Shown: piece after piece, positions 15,870 to 24,382 of the stretch
How the letters are laid out: each line of letters opens with the position of its first letter
Numbering within the stretch: the first letter of the stretch is position 1
Source: Pseudomaricurvus sp965656525
GTDB lineage: Bacteria > Pseudomonadota > Gammaproteobacteria > Pseudomonadales > Cellvibrionaceae
Direction of reading: 5' to 3'
Assembly: GCA_965656525.1 (NCBI GenBank)
Contig: CBFHKY010000004.1
Location: forward strand, 62,001-126,000
DNA length: 64,000 nt
The notes under the pieces: generated by a model
Told to the model about the DNA's origin: nothing
Seen by the model: the letters and a program-made list of their open reading frames with translations, nothing else
The model's database searches: none
Program-made: the position numbers and the translations under genes

Positions 15870-17282
15870 GTGAATCTATCCTCGAGCCCTATCCAGACTA
15901 TCGCTTTGCCTTACAGAGCAAACAGTTACGACTATTTTAGCCGTATTCACGACCTGCCTTGGGCCGTATGGTTGGACAGCGGCACATCGTCCTGTGAAGC
16001 ATCGCCACATGCTCGCTTTGACATACTCAGTGCAGACCCTCAGCAGCGTATTGTTGTTGATAGCCATGGTGCATGTCACGTGCAAAGTAATCAAGGCTCA
16101 TGTTCGCAGCCCAACCTTTGGGAGGCTTTGCGACAGCAACTGCCCTTAGAGCATGAGACTCATACCGACATTCCTTTTGTTGGTGGGGCCATAGGCTATA
16201 TTGGCTATGATATCGGCCGTTCAGCTGAGGGGCTACAAAATACCACTCCTTCCGACATGAACTTGCCGCAGGCTCAACTGGGCGTGTATTTGTGGGCCAT
16301 TATTCAAGATCATCACAACCAAGAAAGCTACTTGATGGTTCGCTCTGAAGTACCGGAGGAGCAAACCCAAACGCTGCTTCATAGAGTTAACACGACAAAC
16401 CACGAGGCTAATACCCTTGAGCCTTTTGAGTGTCCCGGCTTTCAGCCAGATCTGCCACCGGAACAATATGCACAACACTTTGACCGCATTCAACATTACA
16501 TTCACGCTGGGGACTGCTACCAGGTCAACTTTGCACAGCGATTTACCGCCCCATTTAAAGGTTCGTCCTTAGCTGCGTACCTAGCACTCAGAGCAGCACT
16601 GCCTTCGCCCTTCAGCTGTTACTTTGCTACTGAGCACGGCGCAGTTCTCAGCGTATCGCCTGAGCGCTTTATTCAAAGTCAGCAGCGCCAGATTGTCACT
16701 CAGCCGATCAAAGGTACGATACGACGGGGCCGTCATTCACAAGAAGACATAGCTTTACAAAAGCAGCTGCTCAGTAGCCGTAAAGACCAAGCCGAAAACC
16801 TTATGATTGTTGATCTGCTGCGCAATGATTTGAGTAAAGTTTGCGTACCTTACAGCGTCCGAACCCCTAAGTTATTTGATCTTGAGAGTTACGCTAACGT
16901 ACACCACTTAGTCAGTACCGTTACCGGCACACTTCAAGAACAATACACGTCAATCGATGCACTAGAGGCATGCTTTCCTGGCGGCTCCATTACGGGGGCC
17001 CCAAAAATTCGTTCTATGGAGATCATCGAAGAGCTGGAAAACACTCGGCGTTCCGTCTACTGCGGGAGCATTGGTTATATCGGCTTTGACGGGAAGATGG
17101 ATACCAATATCGCGATTCGAACAGCGGCGATCCATAACAAACACGTTCACGTTTGGGGCGGTGGCGGTATTGTGGCGGACTCAGAAAGTGAGCCAGAATT
17201 TCAAGAAAGTTTAACTAAAGTCAGGCTGATCTTAGAGACCCTTACAAATTTTACGGCGCCAGCCAGAGATACCTCTAACTGA
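15870..17282 (+). CDS. pabB: Aminodeoxychorismate synthase component I
   Basis: PabB aminates chorismate to 4-amino-4-deoxychorismate for folate synthesis, using ammonia from the glutaminase PabA; PabC then makes p-aminobenzoate and is encoded at 35 kb. The chorismate-binding domain carries PIKGTIRRG, AENLMIVDLLRNDL, HHLVSTVTG, FPGGSITGAPKIRSMEII and CGSIGYIGFDG. I prefer GTG 15870 (CGGAG 10 nt upstream, 470 aa; E. coli 453 aa) over the 48-codon-longer open frame starting at TTG 15726, whose extra residues are not family-like. The residues that separate PabB from TrpE (PIKGT in place of PIAGT) support PabB. Confidence 0.92.
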   Translation: MNLSSSPIQTIALPYRANSYDYFSRIHDLPWAVWLDSGTSSCEASPHARFDILSADPQQRIVVDSHGACHVQSNQGSCSQPNLWEALRQQLPLEHETHTDIPFVGGAIGYIGYDIGRSAEGLQNTTPSDMNLPQAQLGVYLWAIIQDHHNQESYLMVRSEVPEEQTQTLLHRVNTTNHEANTLEPFECPGFQPDLPPEQYAQHFDRIQHYIHAGDCYQVNFAQRFTAPFKGSSLAAYLALRAALPSPFSCYFATEHGAVLSVSPERFIQSQQRQIVTQPIKGTIRRGRHSQEDIALQKQLLSSRKDQAENLMIVDLLRNDLSKVCVPYSVRTPKLFDLESYANVHHLVSTVTGTLQEQYTSIDALEACFPGGSITGAPKIRSMEIIEELENTRRSVYCGSIGYIGFDGKMDTNIAIRTAAIHNKHVHVWGGGGIVADSESEPEFQESLTKVRLILETLTNFTAPARDTSN

Positions 17283-17313
17283 CGCTGTATGACGACAGGC
17301 AAATTACGCTAAC

Positions 17314-17931
17314 TTATAGGGTCAGATCACGCACACTGGCTTTGATGAACTCTTTCTTTAGATCATCATAGGTGTGAACCGCTGGGTACTGAGGAAACTC
17401 ACTGATTACGTTATCGGGCGCCTTAAATAGGATACCTGCATCCGCTTCGGCTAACATAGTGGTGTCGTTGTAAGAATCACCGGCTGCAATGGTACGATAA
17501 TACAAAGACTTTAAAGCCACGATCGATTGACGTTTAGGGTTAGCCTGACGAATATTGTAATCCGTTACACGACCGGAGGCGTCTACTGTCAATTTATGAC
17601 AAAGTAGTGTCGGGTAGCCCAATTGCTTCATCAGAGGCCCTGCAAACTCGTAGAAGGTGTCGGATAAGATAATGACCTGAAAGCGTTCACGCAGCCAGTT
17701 CACGAACTCGACAGCGCCATCTAAAGGGCTAAGCGTAGAAATCACCTCTTGAATTTCATTCAAACCCAGTTTGTGCTTATCTAGCTCGGCCAAGCGCATC
17801 GTCATTAATTCATCGTAATCGGGAATGTCGCGAGTTGTGGCTTTCAAAGCCTCAATACCTGTCTTTTCCGCAAATTTAATCCAGATTTCAGGGATCAACA
17901 CACCTTCTAGATCCAAACACGCTAATTCCAC
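17314..17931 (-). CDS. thrH: Phosphoserine phosphatase / homoserine phosphotransferase ThrH
   Basis: 205-aa HAD enzyme of the ThrH type known from Pseudomonas aeruginosa, where it dephosphorylates phosphoserine and can transfer the phosphate to homoserine. The nucleophile motif is DLEGVLIPE (Asp-x-Glu-Gly, where SerB has Asp-x-Asp), followed by LSDTFYEFAGPL and GDSYNDTTMLAEADAGILFKAP. These are characteristic of ThrH and not SerB, which is longer and has an ACT-like N-terminus. Convergent with pabB (31 bp between stops). Confidence 0.93.
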   Translation of the reverse strand: MELACLDLEGVLIPEIWIKFAEKTGIEALKATTRDIPDYDELMTMRLAELDKHKLGLNEIQEVISTLSPLDGAVEFVNWLRERFQVIILSDTFYEFAGPLMKQLGYPTLLCHKLTVDASGRVTDYNIRQANPKRQSIVALKSLYYRTIAAGDSYNDTTMLAEADAGILFKAPDNVISEFPQYPAVHTYDDLKKEFIKASVRDLTL

Positions 17932-18308
17932 ATTATGCTCCTAAGTCTTAACTCACCAATCAACATGACGCCGTCTAAATAGAGGAATCGTTTTTAGAAA
18001 GCTGGCAATCTACCTTGTTCCGGCGAATGAGGCAATTTCTACGGTATTTTGTTCCGCTTTAATGAAGGGGCTGTTCGAGGGTTATTGTGCTAAACCCACT
18101 TTATGATTCTATCTCCAAAATTTAAAATGAATGTAAGATTTATTATTTTTTAGCTCAAAGCGTTATAAGCCTATCACCCAAGAGTATTTTTAAGTCCCTT
18201 TAAGCTTTGCTATTCTGCGCCACCTAGAAATCTGGCCAACGAATAGCGAATAACGCTTAATCGTTTTCTTTAAATGCATGTTCAACACATAGCCGCAGGA
18301 TCACTGTC
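17932..18308. promoter_or_regulatory. Divergent thrH/cysH intergenic region
   Basis: 377 bp, strongly AT-rich at about 18105-18160 (runs such as ATTTATTATTTTTTAG). This is where the cysH promoter and CysB binding would be expected given the convergent cysB gene; I can see no clear -35/-10 pair or palindrome that decides it. Confidence 0.4.
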
Positions 18309-19040
18309 ATGTCGTCGCAAAACATCAATCTTGTCGATCTGGATAAAACGCTTCAGCATCAGACCCCTCAAGATATTATTCAATACGCCCTCGAGCAACA
18401 CGGTAACATTGCGATCTCATTCAGCGGTGCAGAAGATATCGTTTTGGTGGATATCGCCCATAAAATCGACCCAGATGTAGAGGTTTTTTGTTTAGACACA
18501 GGCCGTTTACACCCCGAAACCTATCAGTTCATTGAAAAGGTTCGCGAGCATTATGATATTTATATTGATGTACGGAGCCCAGATGGTGAAGCTGTACGTG
18601 AACTGGTGCATGAGAAAGGACTGTTCAGCTTCTACAAAGACAACCACCAAGAATGCTGCGGCATTCGCAAAATATCTCCCCTGCGGGATAAATTGCATGA
18701 ACTAGACGCTTGGATCACTGGGCAACGCCGCGATCAAAGCCCAGGGACTCGCGCGCAAGTACCTGTGATTCAAGATGATAAAGTATTCGCGCGCGACAAT
18801 AGTACGCTGACCAAATACAATCCCTTAGCCAATTGGACATCGCAACAGGTTTGGGACTATATACGAGCTAACGACGTGCCTTATAATACTCTGCACGACC
18901 AAGGCTTTGTGTCTATTGGTTGCGAACCTTGCACCCGCCCTGTGGGCCCTGGCCAACATGAACGCGAAGGCCGCTGGTGGTGGGAAGAAGCCACCAAAAA
19001 AGAATGCGGATTACACAGCAGTAACATTGAAGAAGGATAA
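18309..19040 (+). CDS. cysH: Assimilatory adenylyl-sulfate (APS) reductase, iron-sulfur type
   Basis: Reduces APS to sulfite and AMP with electrons from thioredoxin or glutaredoxin. 243 aa. It has the [4Fe-4S] cysteines of the APS-specific type: Cys116-Cys117 (ECCGIRK) and Cys205-x2-Cys208 (GCEPC), and the catalytic Cys233 in KECGLH near the C-terminus. The nucleotide-binding loop is SFSGAEDIVL and the substrate motif is RRDQSPGTRA. E. coli-type PAPS reductases lack the CC and CxxC pairs. ATG 18309 with CAGGA 8 nt upstream. A small CxxC protein follows after 3 bp. Confidence 0.95.
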   Translation: MSSQNINLVDLDKTLQHQTPQDIIQYALEQHGNIAISFSGAEDIVLVDIAHKIDPDVEVFCLDTGRLHPETYQFIEKVREHYDIYIDVRSPDGEAVRELVHEKGLFSFYKDNHQECCGIRKISPLRDKLHELDAWITGQRRDQSPGTRAQVPVIQDDKVFARDNSTLTKYNPLANWTSQQVWDYIRANDVPYNTLHDQGFVSIGCEPCTRPVGPGQHEREGRWWWEEATKKECGLHSSNIEEG

Positions 19041-19043
19041 CCC

Positions 19044-19379
19044 GTGAAAATCACCCTCGTTAAAAAAATTCTTGCGGACGGCTCGCCCTGCAAAAAGTGC
19101 GCTGATGTCAGTCATAAACTGGAAAGTAACGACCAGATGAAATTTATTGACGATGTGATCATTGCCGATGAGAACGATCCGCAAAGTGCGGGCATGCTTT
19201 TAGCCGAAAAGTACGACGTCAATCGCGCCCCTTTCTTTGTCGTTGAAGAACCTGGCACAGAGCCTAAAATTTACACCGTTTACTTCAAGTTCGCGAAAGA
19301 AGTTCTGAATCAAAGGGCTAGCGATAAGGAAGAGCTGAAAGAAATCATGAATGACAACCCCGATTTGGATTTCCTCTAA
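19044..19379 (+). CDS. Small thioredoxin-fold-like CxxC protein coupled to cysH
   Basis: 111 aa, GTG start 3 bp after the cysH stop and with GAAGGA overlapping the cysH end. Residues 1-20 hold a CKKC pair after a beta-strand (MKITLVKKILADGSPCKKC), as in glutaredoxin/thioredoxin folds; residues 50-75 include APFFVVEE, with the Ala-Pro at the position of the cis-proline loop. I do not recognise a named family. Position and motif make it a candidate reductant or accessory of APS reductase; this is inference. Confidence 0.75.
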   Translation: MKITLVKKILADGSPCKKCADVSHKLESNDQMKFIDDVIIADENDPQSAGMLLAEKYDVNRAPFFVVEEPGTEPKIYTVYFKFAKEVLNQRASDKEELKEIMNDNPDLDFL

Positions 19380-19433
19380 ATCGAGCGCATTCACACGCTG
19401 CGTGCCGCCTATGATTTCTATAGGAAGCGCTGA

Positions 19434-19475
19434 CAGAGCCATAGAAAGGGCTTAACAGCCCTTTCTATGGCTCTG
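19434..19475. terminator. 19-bp perfect inverted repeat between convergent cysH operon and cysB
   Basis: CAGAGCCATAGAAAGGGCT (19434-19452) and its exact complement (19457-19475) flank a 4-nt TAAC loop. It lies 55 bp after the small CxxC gene and 22 bp from the cysB stop. No T-tract follows on either strand, so it may serve as a bidirectional end structure or mRNA stabiliser. Confidence 0.7.
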
Positions 19476-19496
19476 TACTTGCCAAATATTATGATT

Positions 19497-20471
19497 TTAA
19501 TACGTCGGTAAGGTTACATTGGCAAAAAGCTCTTCTACCTCAAGCCGAGATGAGCAGTTGTAAGCCTCCGTGATCAGCTCTTTGGTCAAATGCGGGGCGA
19601 AGAGTTCGATAAATTCGTACATGTAACCGCGTAAGAAAGTGCCTCGACGAAAACCAATTTTAGTGACGCTCGGCTGGAACAAATGACTGGCATCGATAGC
19701 CACCAAGTCGTCATCTAATACTTCGTTGTGGGCCATTCTGGCGATAATACCCACTCCCAATCCCAAACGGACGTAAGTTTTAATTACATCCGCATCGGCT
19801 GCGGTAAACACGACCTTAGGCGCCAAGCCTCGTTCAATAAACGCCTCATCCAACTTGGACCTTCCAGTAAATCCAAATACATAGGTGACTAACGGATATT
19901 TGGCGATGTCCTCTAGCGTGACTCGTGAAATTTGGCAAAGAGGGTGATTTTTTGGAACCACAATACAGCGATTCCAGCGGTAACACGGCATCATAATCAA
20001 ATCACTGAACAGCTCTAATGCTTCGGTGGCAACGGCAAAATCAACAGTTCCATCAGCGGCCATTTCAGAAATCTGCATCGGTGTACCCTGATGCATATGC
20101 AAAGAGACTTCGGGGTATCGATCAATGAAAGTTTGTATTATAGGGGGCAAGGCGTACCGAGCTTGGGTGTGCGTTGTGGCTAAAGACAAACTGCCCTTTT
20201 TTTCATTGCTAAATTCTTGAGCTACTTGCTTGATGGTTTCTACCTTTCGGAGAATCTCACCTGCAGTCTTCAGAATCGCCTCACCGGCGGGTGTAATTCG
20301 AGTGAGATGTTTGCCACTACGAGAAAAGATTTCAACGCCTAACTCATCTTCCAGTAAGCGAATCTGCTTACTGATCCCCGGCTGAGAGGTGTATAAACTC
20401 TGAGCTGTTGCTGACACATTCAAATCGTGGTGAGCAACTTCCCAGATATACCGCAATTGCTGCAGCTTCAT
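19497..20471 (-). CDS. cysB: LysR-type regulator CysB
   Basis: Master activator of cysteine/sulfate assimilation genes with N-acetylserine as inducer. 324 aa (E. coli 324). The winged HTH is at residues 1-60 (MKLQQLRYIWEVAHHDLNVSATA, TSQPGISKQIRLLEDELGVEIF). The effector domain has the family THTQARYALPP segment, QGTPMQISEMAADGTVDFAVATEA and LGVGIIARMA. It lies convergent to cysH, one of its expected targets, as in Pseudomonas. ATG 20471 with GGAGG about 7 nt upstream. Confidence 0.95.
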   Translation of the reverse strand: MKLQQLRYIWEVAHHDLNVSATAQSLYTSQPGISKQIRLLEDELGVEIFSRSGKHLTRITPAGEAILKTAGEILRKVETIKQVAQEFSNEKKGSLSLATTHTQARYALPPIIQTFIDRYPEVSLHMHQGTPMQISEMAADGTVDFAVATEALELFSDLIMMPCYRWNRCIVVPKNHPLCQISRVTLEDIAKYPLVTYVFGFTGRSKLDEAFIERGLAPKVVFTAADADVIKTYVRLGLGVGIIARMAHNEVLDDDLVAIDASHLFQPSVTKIGFRRGTFLRGYMYEFIELFAPHLTKELITEAYNCSSRLEVEELFANVTLPTY

Positions 20472-20745
20472 AAACCCTCCAAATGGTTCAAGCGCGTACT
20501 GTCAATTATAAAAAGAACGAAGATTATTCTGCCTAAGAATAGTAAGAAATGATCGTTTCTGCCAAATCCCCGACGAAAATAACTTTATAGTTATGCTTAT
20601 ACATACTTACAATAGCCTATAGATCTATTGATACTCTATAAAACCTGTAAAAAAAAGGCATCCACTCAACAATTTTTGTTAAGTAACACACAATTGTGTC
20701 GCTGCCCTGCCCTTTTTGCTCAACATCATCTAGCAAGTGAAAAAG

Positions 20746-21669
20746 TTAAGGCAGAGTCTCAATGCGTTCATTAGCCACCCCATGAGGGACATGACCTGTA
20801 GCAACATGATCTTTGGCTGATTCACAATGAGACTGCTGATCATCAAAAAACACATCGGCACCATAAGCTTTCAAGAACTCACCTTTGCTTAAACCACCCA
20901 AAAACAGAGATTCATCGATCCGAACATCCCAACCTCGCAACGTTCGGATCACTCGCTCATGCGCCGGTGCTGATCGCGCTGTTACTAATGCGGTACGAAT
21001 GGGCGACACCGAGGCATCCTCACCAAATTCTTTTTGTAATGATTGCAGCGCCGAAAGGAACGCTTTAAACGGCCCCCCCGTCATGGGCTTTTTGGCTTCG
21101 GCTTTTTCTCGCTCAGTGAATGCCTCCAGACCCTTTTGTTTAAAAATTCGCTCAGACTCATCCGAAAACAATACAGCGTCACCATCGAAGGCAAAACGTA
21201 GCTGGTCGCCGTGTTCCGATTTTTTACTAGAGGCGATCAAGGTTGCAGCTGCAACACCGTGTGACAATGCGTTACGTACGTCTTCCGCATCGGTTGACAA
21301 GAACAGGTGGCAACCAAATGCTGATACGTAGCGATATGGGCTTTCGCCACCACAAAACGCGGCACGAGAGATGTTTAGTCCATAATGCTCAATAGAATTG
21401 AATACCCGCAATCCAGTATCAGCACTGTTACGCGACAGCAGTATTACTTCAACTCTGGGGTCACCCTCTAATAAACGGTTCAGACGCAGGAGCTTTTGCA
21501 CAATATTAAAAGCATCCCCCGGTTTTAGGACATCGTTTTCATGTTCAATCTGATAGCGGGAATACGCCTCCAAGCCTTCTTTTTCATAGACTAGATGACT
21601 GTCCCCAAGGTTAAACAACGCCCTCGACGATATAGCAATAACCAACTTGCGATTAAAAGCAGATGACAC
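20746..21669 (-). CDS. Cytosolic 5'-nucleotidase (PF06189 type)
   Basis: 307 aa. The family start KLVIAISSRALFNL, the LSRNSADTGLRVFNSIEHYGL segment, FDGDAVLFSDESE and GGLSKGEFLKAYGADVFFDDQ are characteristic of this bacterial group related to vertebrate cytosolic 5'-nucleotidase I. It would hydrolyse nucleoside 5'-monophosphates. I chose GTG 21669 because AGGAG lies 9 nt upstream; the ATG at 21696 has no ribosome binding site. Followed after 272 bp by cysB on the same strand, so probably a separate transcript. Confidence 0.9.
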   Translation of the reverse strand: MSSAFNRKLVIAISSRALFNLGDSHLVYEKEGLEAYSRYQIEHENDVLKPGDAFNIVQKLLRLNRLLEGDPRVEVILLSRNSADTGLRVFNSIEHYGLNISRAAFCGGESPYRYVSAFGCHLFLSTDAEDVRNALSHGVAAATLIASSKKSEHGDQLRFAFDGDAVLFSDESERIFKQKGLEAFTEREKAEAKKPMTGGPFKAFLSALQSLQKEFGEDASVSPIRTALVTARSAPAHERVIRTLRGWDVRIDESLFLGGLSKGEFLKAYGADVFFDDQQSHCESAKDHVATGHVPHGVANERIETLP

Positions 21670-21728
21670 GTTTAAATTCTCCTGATCGCTTCTCATTTAA
21701 CAGTTGCCTATTTGACCAATTGCCATAT

Positions 21729-22715
21729 TTACTCGACATTCAAAACAATAGAGCCAGTACTAAGGCGTGCCTGTAAGCGTGTATGAGCTTCTGGCGCTTG
21801 CTGCAAAGGCAACACTTGACCAATACAAGGCTTAACGTCGCCTCGCTCCCAAGCTTTAAACAACACATCAGCCAAAGACAGTAAATTTTCACGCGGAGTA
21901 ATAAAGTCCCCCAAGCTTGGGCGCGTCATCACCAGCGAGCCTCTTTTTTGAATCTCTATAGGTGCTATCGCAGGCGGCGGACCACTGGCATTGCCGTAAG
22001 TCACATACCAACCTCTTTGTCTGAGCGAGTCTAACGAATACTGCCAGGTCGCCGCACCAATGGAGTCGTAAACCACATCGACACCTTTACCCCCAGTAAA
22101 ACTCTTCACGCGGGCTGGCACTTGATCCATCTCACCAATAATCACGTGATCAGCGCCTGCACGAGTCGCTATTGCAGCTTTTTCTTCTGTGCTCACCACA
22201 CCAATCACTCGCAAGCCAAGCGACTTAGCCCATTGACACAATAGCTGACCTACTCCGCCAGCGGCGGCATACACCAAAATAGATTCGCCAGATTGCATAG
22301 GCTTTAATTGGTGCAGAAGAAAAGCAGCCGTTAGGCCTTTCAATAAAAAGCCGGCCGCGGTTGTGAAATCCATATTATCTGGAATTACCACCACTTTATC
22401 AGCCTCTACCGCGTGCATTTCAGCATAAGCGCCAGGGGAGGACATGCAATAGGCTACACGATCACCACATTGAATGTGTTTCACGTTTTGACCAACGGAT
22501 TCGACAATGCCAGCCGCCTCCACGCCCAAGCCACTCGGTAAAGGCATGGGGTATAAACCTTCACGATAATACACATCGATAAAATTCACGCCCACAGCCC
22601 GATGCCTAATAACCACTTGATGATCACCGGCCACTGGCTTCGCTAAGGACGTCCATTTAAGGACACTTGGGTCGCCATGCTCGGACAAACGAAAACCATT
22701 AATATTTGAACCCAT
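21729..22715 (-). CDS. NADPH:quinone oxidoreductase (zinc-independent MDR family)
   Basis: 328 aa, the length of E. coli QorA. GroES-like N-terminal domain (VGVNFIDVYYREGLYPMPLPSGLGVEAAGIVESVG) and Rossmann domain with AAAGGVGQLLCQWAKSLG as the NADPH loop; GKGVDVVYDSIGAATW follows. Zinc ligands of alcohol dehydrogenases are absent. ATG 22715 has AAAGG 6 nt upstream; a GTG start 15 codons earlier is open but poorly supported. Substrate range within the quinone reductase group cannot be read from sequence. Confidence 0.9.
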   Translation of the reverse strand: MGSNINGFRLSEHGDPSVLKWTSLAKPVAGDHQVVIRHRAVGVNFIDVYYREGLYPMPLPSGLGVEAAGIVESVGQNVKHIQCGDRVAYCMSSPGAYAEMHAVEADKVVVIPDNMDFTTAAGFLLKGLTAAFLLHQLKPMQSGESILVYAAAGGVGQLLCQWAKSLGLRVIGVVSTEEKAAIATRAGADHVIIGEMDQVPARVKSFTGGKGVDVVYDSIGAATWQYSLDSLRQRGWYVTYGNASGPPPAIAPIEIQKRGSLVMTRPSLGDFITPRENLLSLADVLFKAWERGDVKPCIGQVLPLQQAPEAHTRLQARLSTGSIVLNVE

Positions 22716-22858
22716 ACGAAACCTTTGTACTTTAAAATAGTGATTATGGTGAGTATTCACTGTACTGCTTATGTTTGGATTTTAATCAGAAAAATGAACT
22801 GCAAAAGCTATTATTAAAAAACAAAAAAGCCTCATCGCGAAATAGACAGCGATCTGTT

Positions 22859-23872
22859 TTATATAAAATCAAACTGCTCTCGCTGAGCAAACGTTCCAAA
22901 AATTCCGCCAGTATGAACGAAGACTACGTCTTTGGCCTCTGGCCACAACCCCCTCTGGATGACATTGAGCATGCCATGAAAGGCTTTGCCAGTATAGACA
23001 GGGTCCAGCACGATGCCTTCTGTTCTGGCAAGCCACTGAATCGTCTCGAAGACCTCTTTATCGGCTTTCGCGTACCCAGGGCCAACATACTGATCATTGA
23101 CTCTGATAACTGGCTCATCAGTATCCACGTTGGCTACCCACGGAAAGAGAGCGGTATAGCGCTGTTGCCAGTCTCGCATATCCGCGCGGACTTTTTTCTG
23201 AAAATAGCTTTCATTGTCACAAACAGCGAACCCGACTACCTTTGATGACCAACCTTTCAATTGGCTTCCCAGCGTCAAGCCAGCTTGAGTTCCACCCGAA
23301 CCTGTAGCAGATACAATATGCGACGGCTGAATGCCGACTTTTGCAAAATCTTCTGCCAACTCCTCTACCGCCTGTAAATAACCCCATAGTCCTAAACCAT
23401 CGCTCGCACCGGTCGGAATCACCAATGGTGTCAAGCCTTCAGCCTGACATTCGAGCTCAGCTTGACGCAGTAAATGAGGTAAGTGGCGACGATATTCTTC
23501 CAAAGAAAAACAGTTTACCGTCGCACCACTGAGCTTATCTAAAAAGAAATTACCTTCAGCAACACCCTTTGGAAGACCTCTCAATAATAAGCGGACCTTT
23601 AAGCCCATCTGAGCGCCAACTATCGCCGTTGCTCGACAATGGTTAGACTGCAGTCCACCACAGGTTATCAAGGTGTCACAGCCTTTTTGCATCGCCTCGG
23701 CTAAGCAGAACTCTAGTTTTCTCACTTTGTTGCCCGACAACACTGAACCGGTTAAATCATCACGTTTAACCCACACATTAACCCCTAACGCTGCAGATAC
23801 ACGCGAAAGAAATTGCAATGGTGTTGGGGTTTGTGCCAGTGGTACTCGCTCAGGAAACGTGAATGTTTGCAT
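22859..23872 (-). CDS. PLP-dependent D-cysteine desulfhydrase / ACC deaminase family
   Basis: 337 aa, fold-type II PLP enzyme. The PLP lysine lies in SGNKVRKLEF, with GGLQSNHCRATA and the phosphate-binding TGSGGTQAGLTLG loop. Members degrade D-cysteine to pyruvate, ammonia and sulfide, or open 1-aminocyclopropane-1-carboxylate; true ACC deaminases are rarer and the sequence does not decide. C-terminal YTGKAFHGML and VFVHTGGIFG are typical. Separated by 143 bp from the downstream quinone oxidoreductase. Confidence 0.9.
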   Translation of the reverse strand: MQTFTFPERVPLAQTPTPLQFLSRVSAALGVNVWVKRDDLTGSVLSGNKVRKLEFCLAEAMQKGCDTLITCGGLQSNHCRATAIVGAQMGLKVRLLLRGLPKGVAEGNFFLDKLSGATVNCFSLEEYRRHLPHLLRQAELECQAEGLTPLVIPTGASDGLGLWGYLQAVEELAEDFAKVGIQPSHIVSATGSGGTQAGLTLGSQLKGWSSKVVGFAVCDNESYFQKKVRADMRDWQQRYTALFPWVANVDTDEPVIRVNDQYVGPGYAKADKEVFETIQWLARTEGIVLDPVYTGKAFHGMLNVIQRGLWPEAKDVVFVHTGGIFGTFAQREQFDFI

Positions 23873-23919
23873 CTTTACTCCCTTTCTTTACCGAGCCCAA
23901 ATTGAAATGCACCAGCCAC

Positions 23920-23946
23920 AAAAAAGGCAGCTATAGAGCTGCCTTT
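23920..23946 (-). terminator. Terminator of yajC
   Basis: On the minus strand AAAGGCAGCT and its complement form a perfect 10-bp stem with a 4-nt loop, followed by six T. It is 22 bp beyond the yajC stop, so yajC ends its own transcript. Confidence 0.88.
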
Positions 23947-23968
23947 GGACACAATCAGAAACCGTTCA

Positions 23969-24301
23969 TTAGATATTTTTAATGGTGCCTTTTGGTAGCA
24001 CAGCGTGCACAGCGACCTTCTGAAACTTTAATTCGACATTATTGCCAGTTTCAAGAACAAGGTAGTTATCATCAACTTTCATGACTTTGCCTAGCATACC
24101 GCTGTTCATCACTACTTCATCACCTTTACCAATATTAGACACCAAGTCTTGGTGCTCTTTCTGGCGCTTACGCTGTGGGCGAATCATGAAAAAATACATG
24201 AATACAAACAAACCGCCGAACATAAGCAAAGTAATCATAGGATTGCCCTGCGGGGCGGGTGCTTCTGCTTGTGCCATAGCGGCGGGAATAAAGAAATCCA
24301 T
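23969..24301 (-). CDS. yajC: Sec translocon accessory subunit YajC, isolated copy
   Basis: 110 aa. Short N-terminal part, one membrane span at about residues 23-41 (ITLLMFGGLFVFMYFFMIRPQRKRQKEHQDL), then the conserved cytoplasmic GDEVVMNSGMLGKVMKVDDNYLVLE region. YajC associates with SecDF and the Sec channel. Usually it lies in tgt-yajC-secD-secF; here the neighbours are an AraC-type regulator and a desulfhydrase, and a terminator closes the gene directly, so it stands alone. Either a relocated gene or a second copy. Confidence 0.93.
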   Translation of the reverse strand: MDFFIPAAMAQAEAPAPQGNPMITLLMFGGLFVFMYFFMIRPQRKRQKEHQDLVSNIGKGDEVVMNSGMLGKVMKVDDNYLVLETGNNVELKFQKVAVHAVLPKGTIKNI

Positions 24302-24382
24302 TAAATGTCCTCACAACAGAATAAAGTTTCAGAAAGAGCCGAACTCTACCCTGTTTGCTCACATTGAGCAATCCGAAGTACA

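Noticed and set aside
22775..23245. 156-codon open frame on the plus strand
   Set aside because: Lies opposite the well-supported D-cysteine desulfhydrase gene; no family resemblance.
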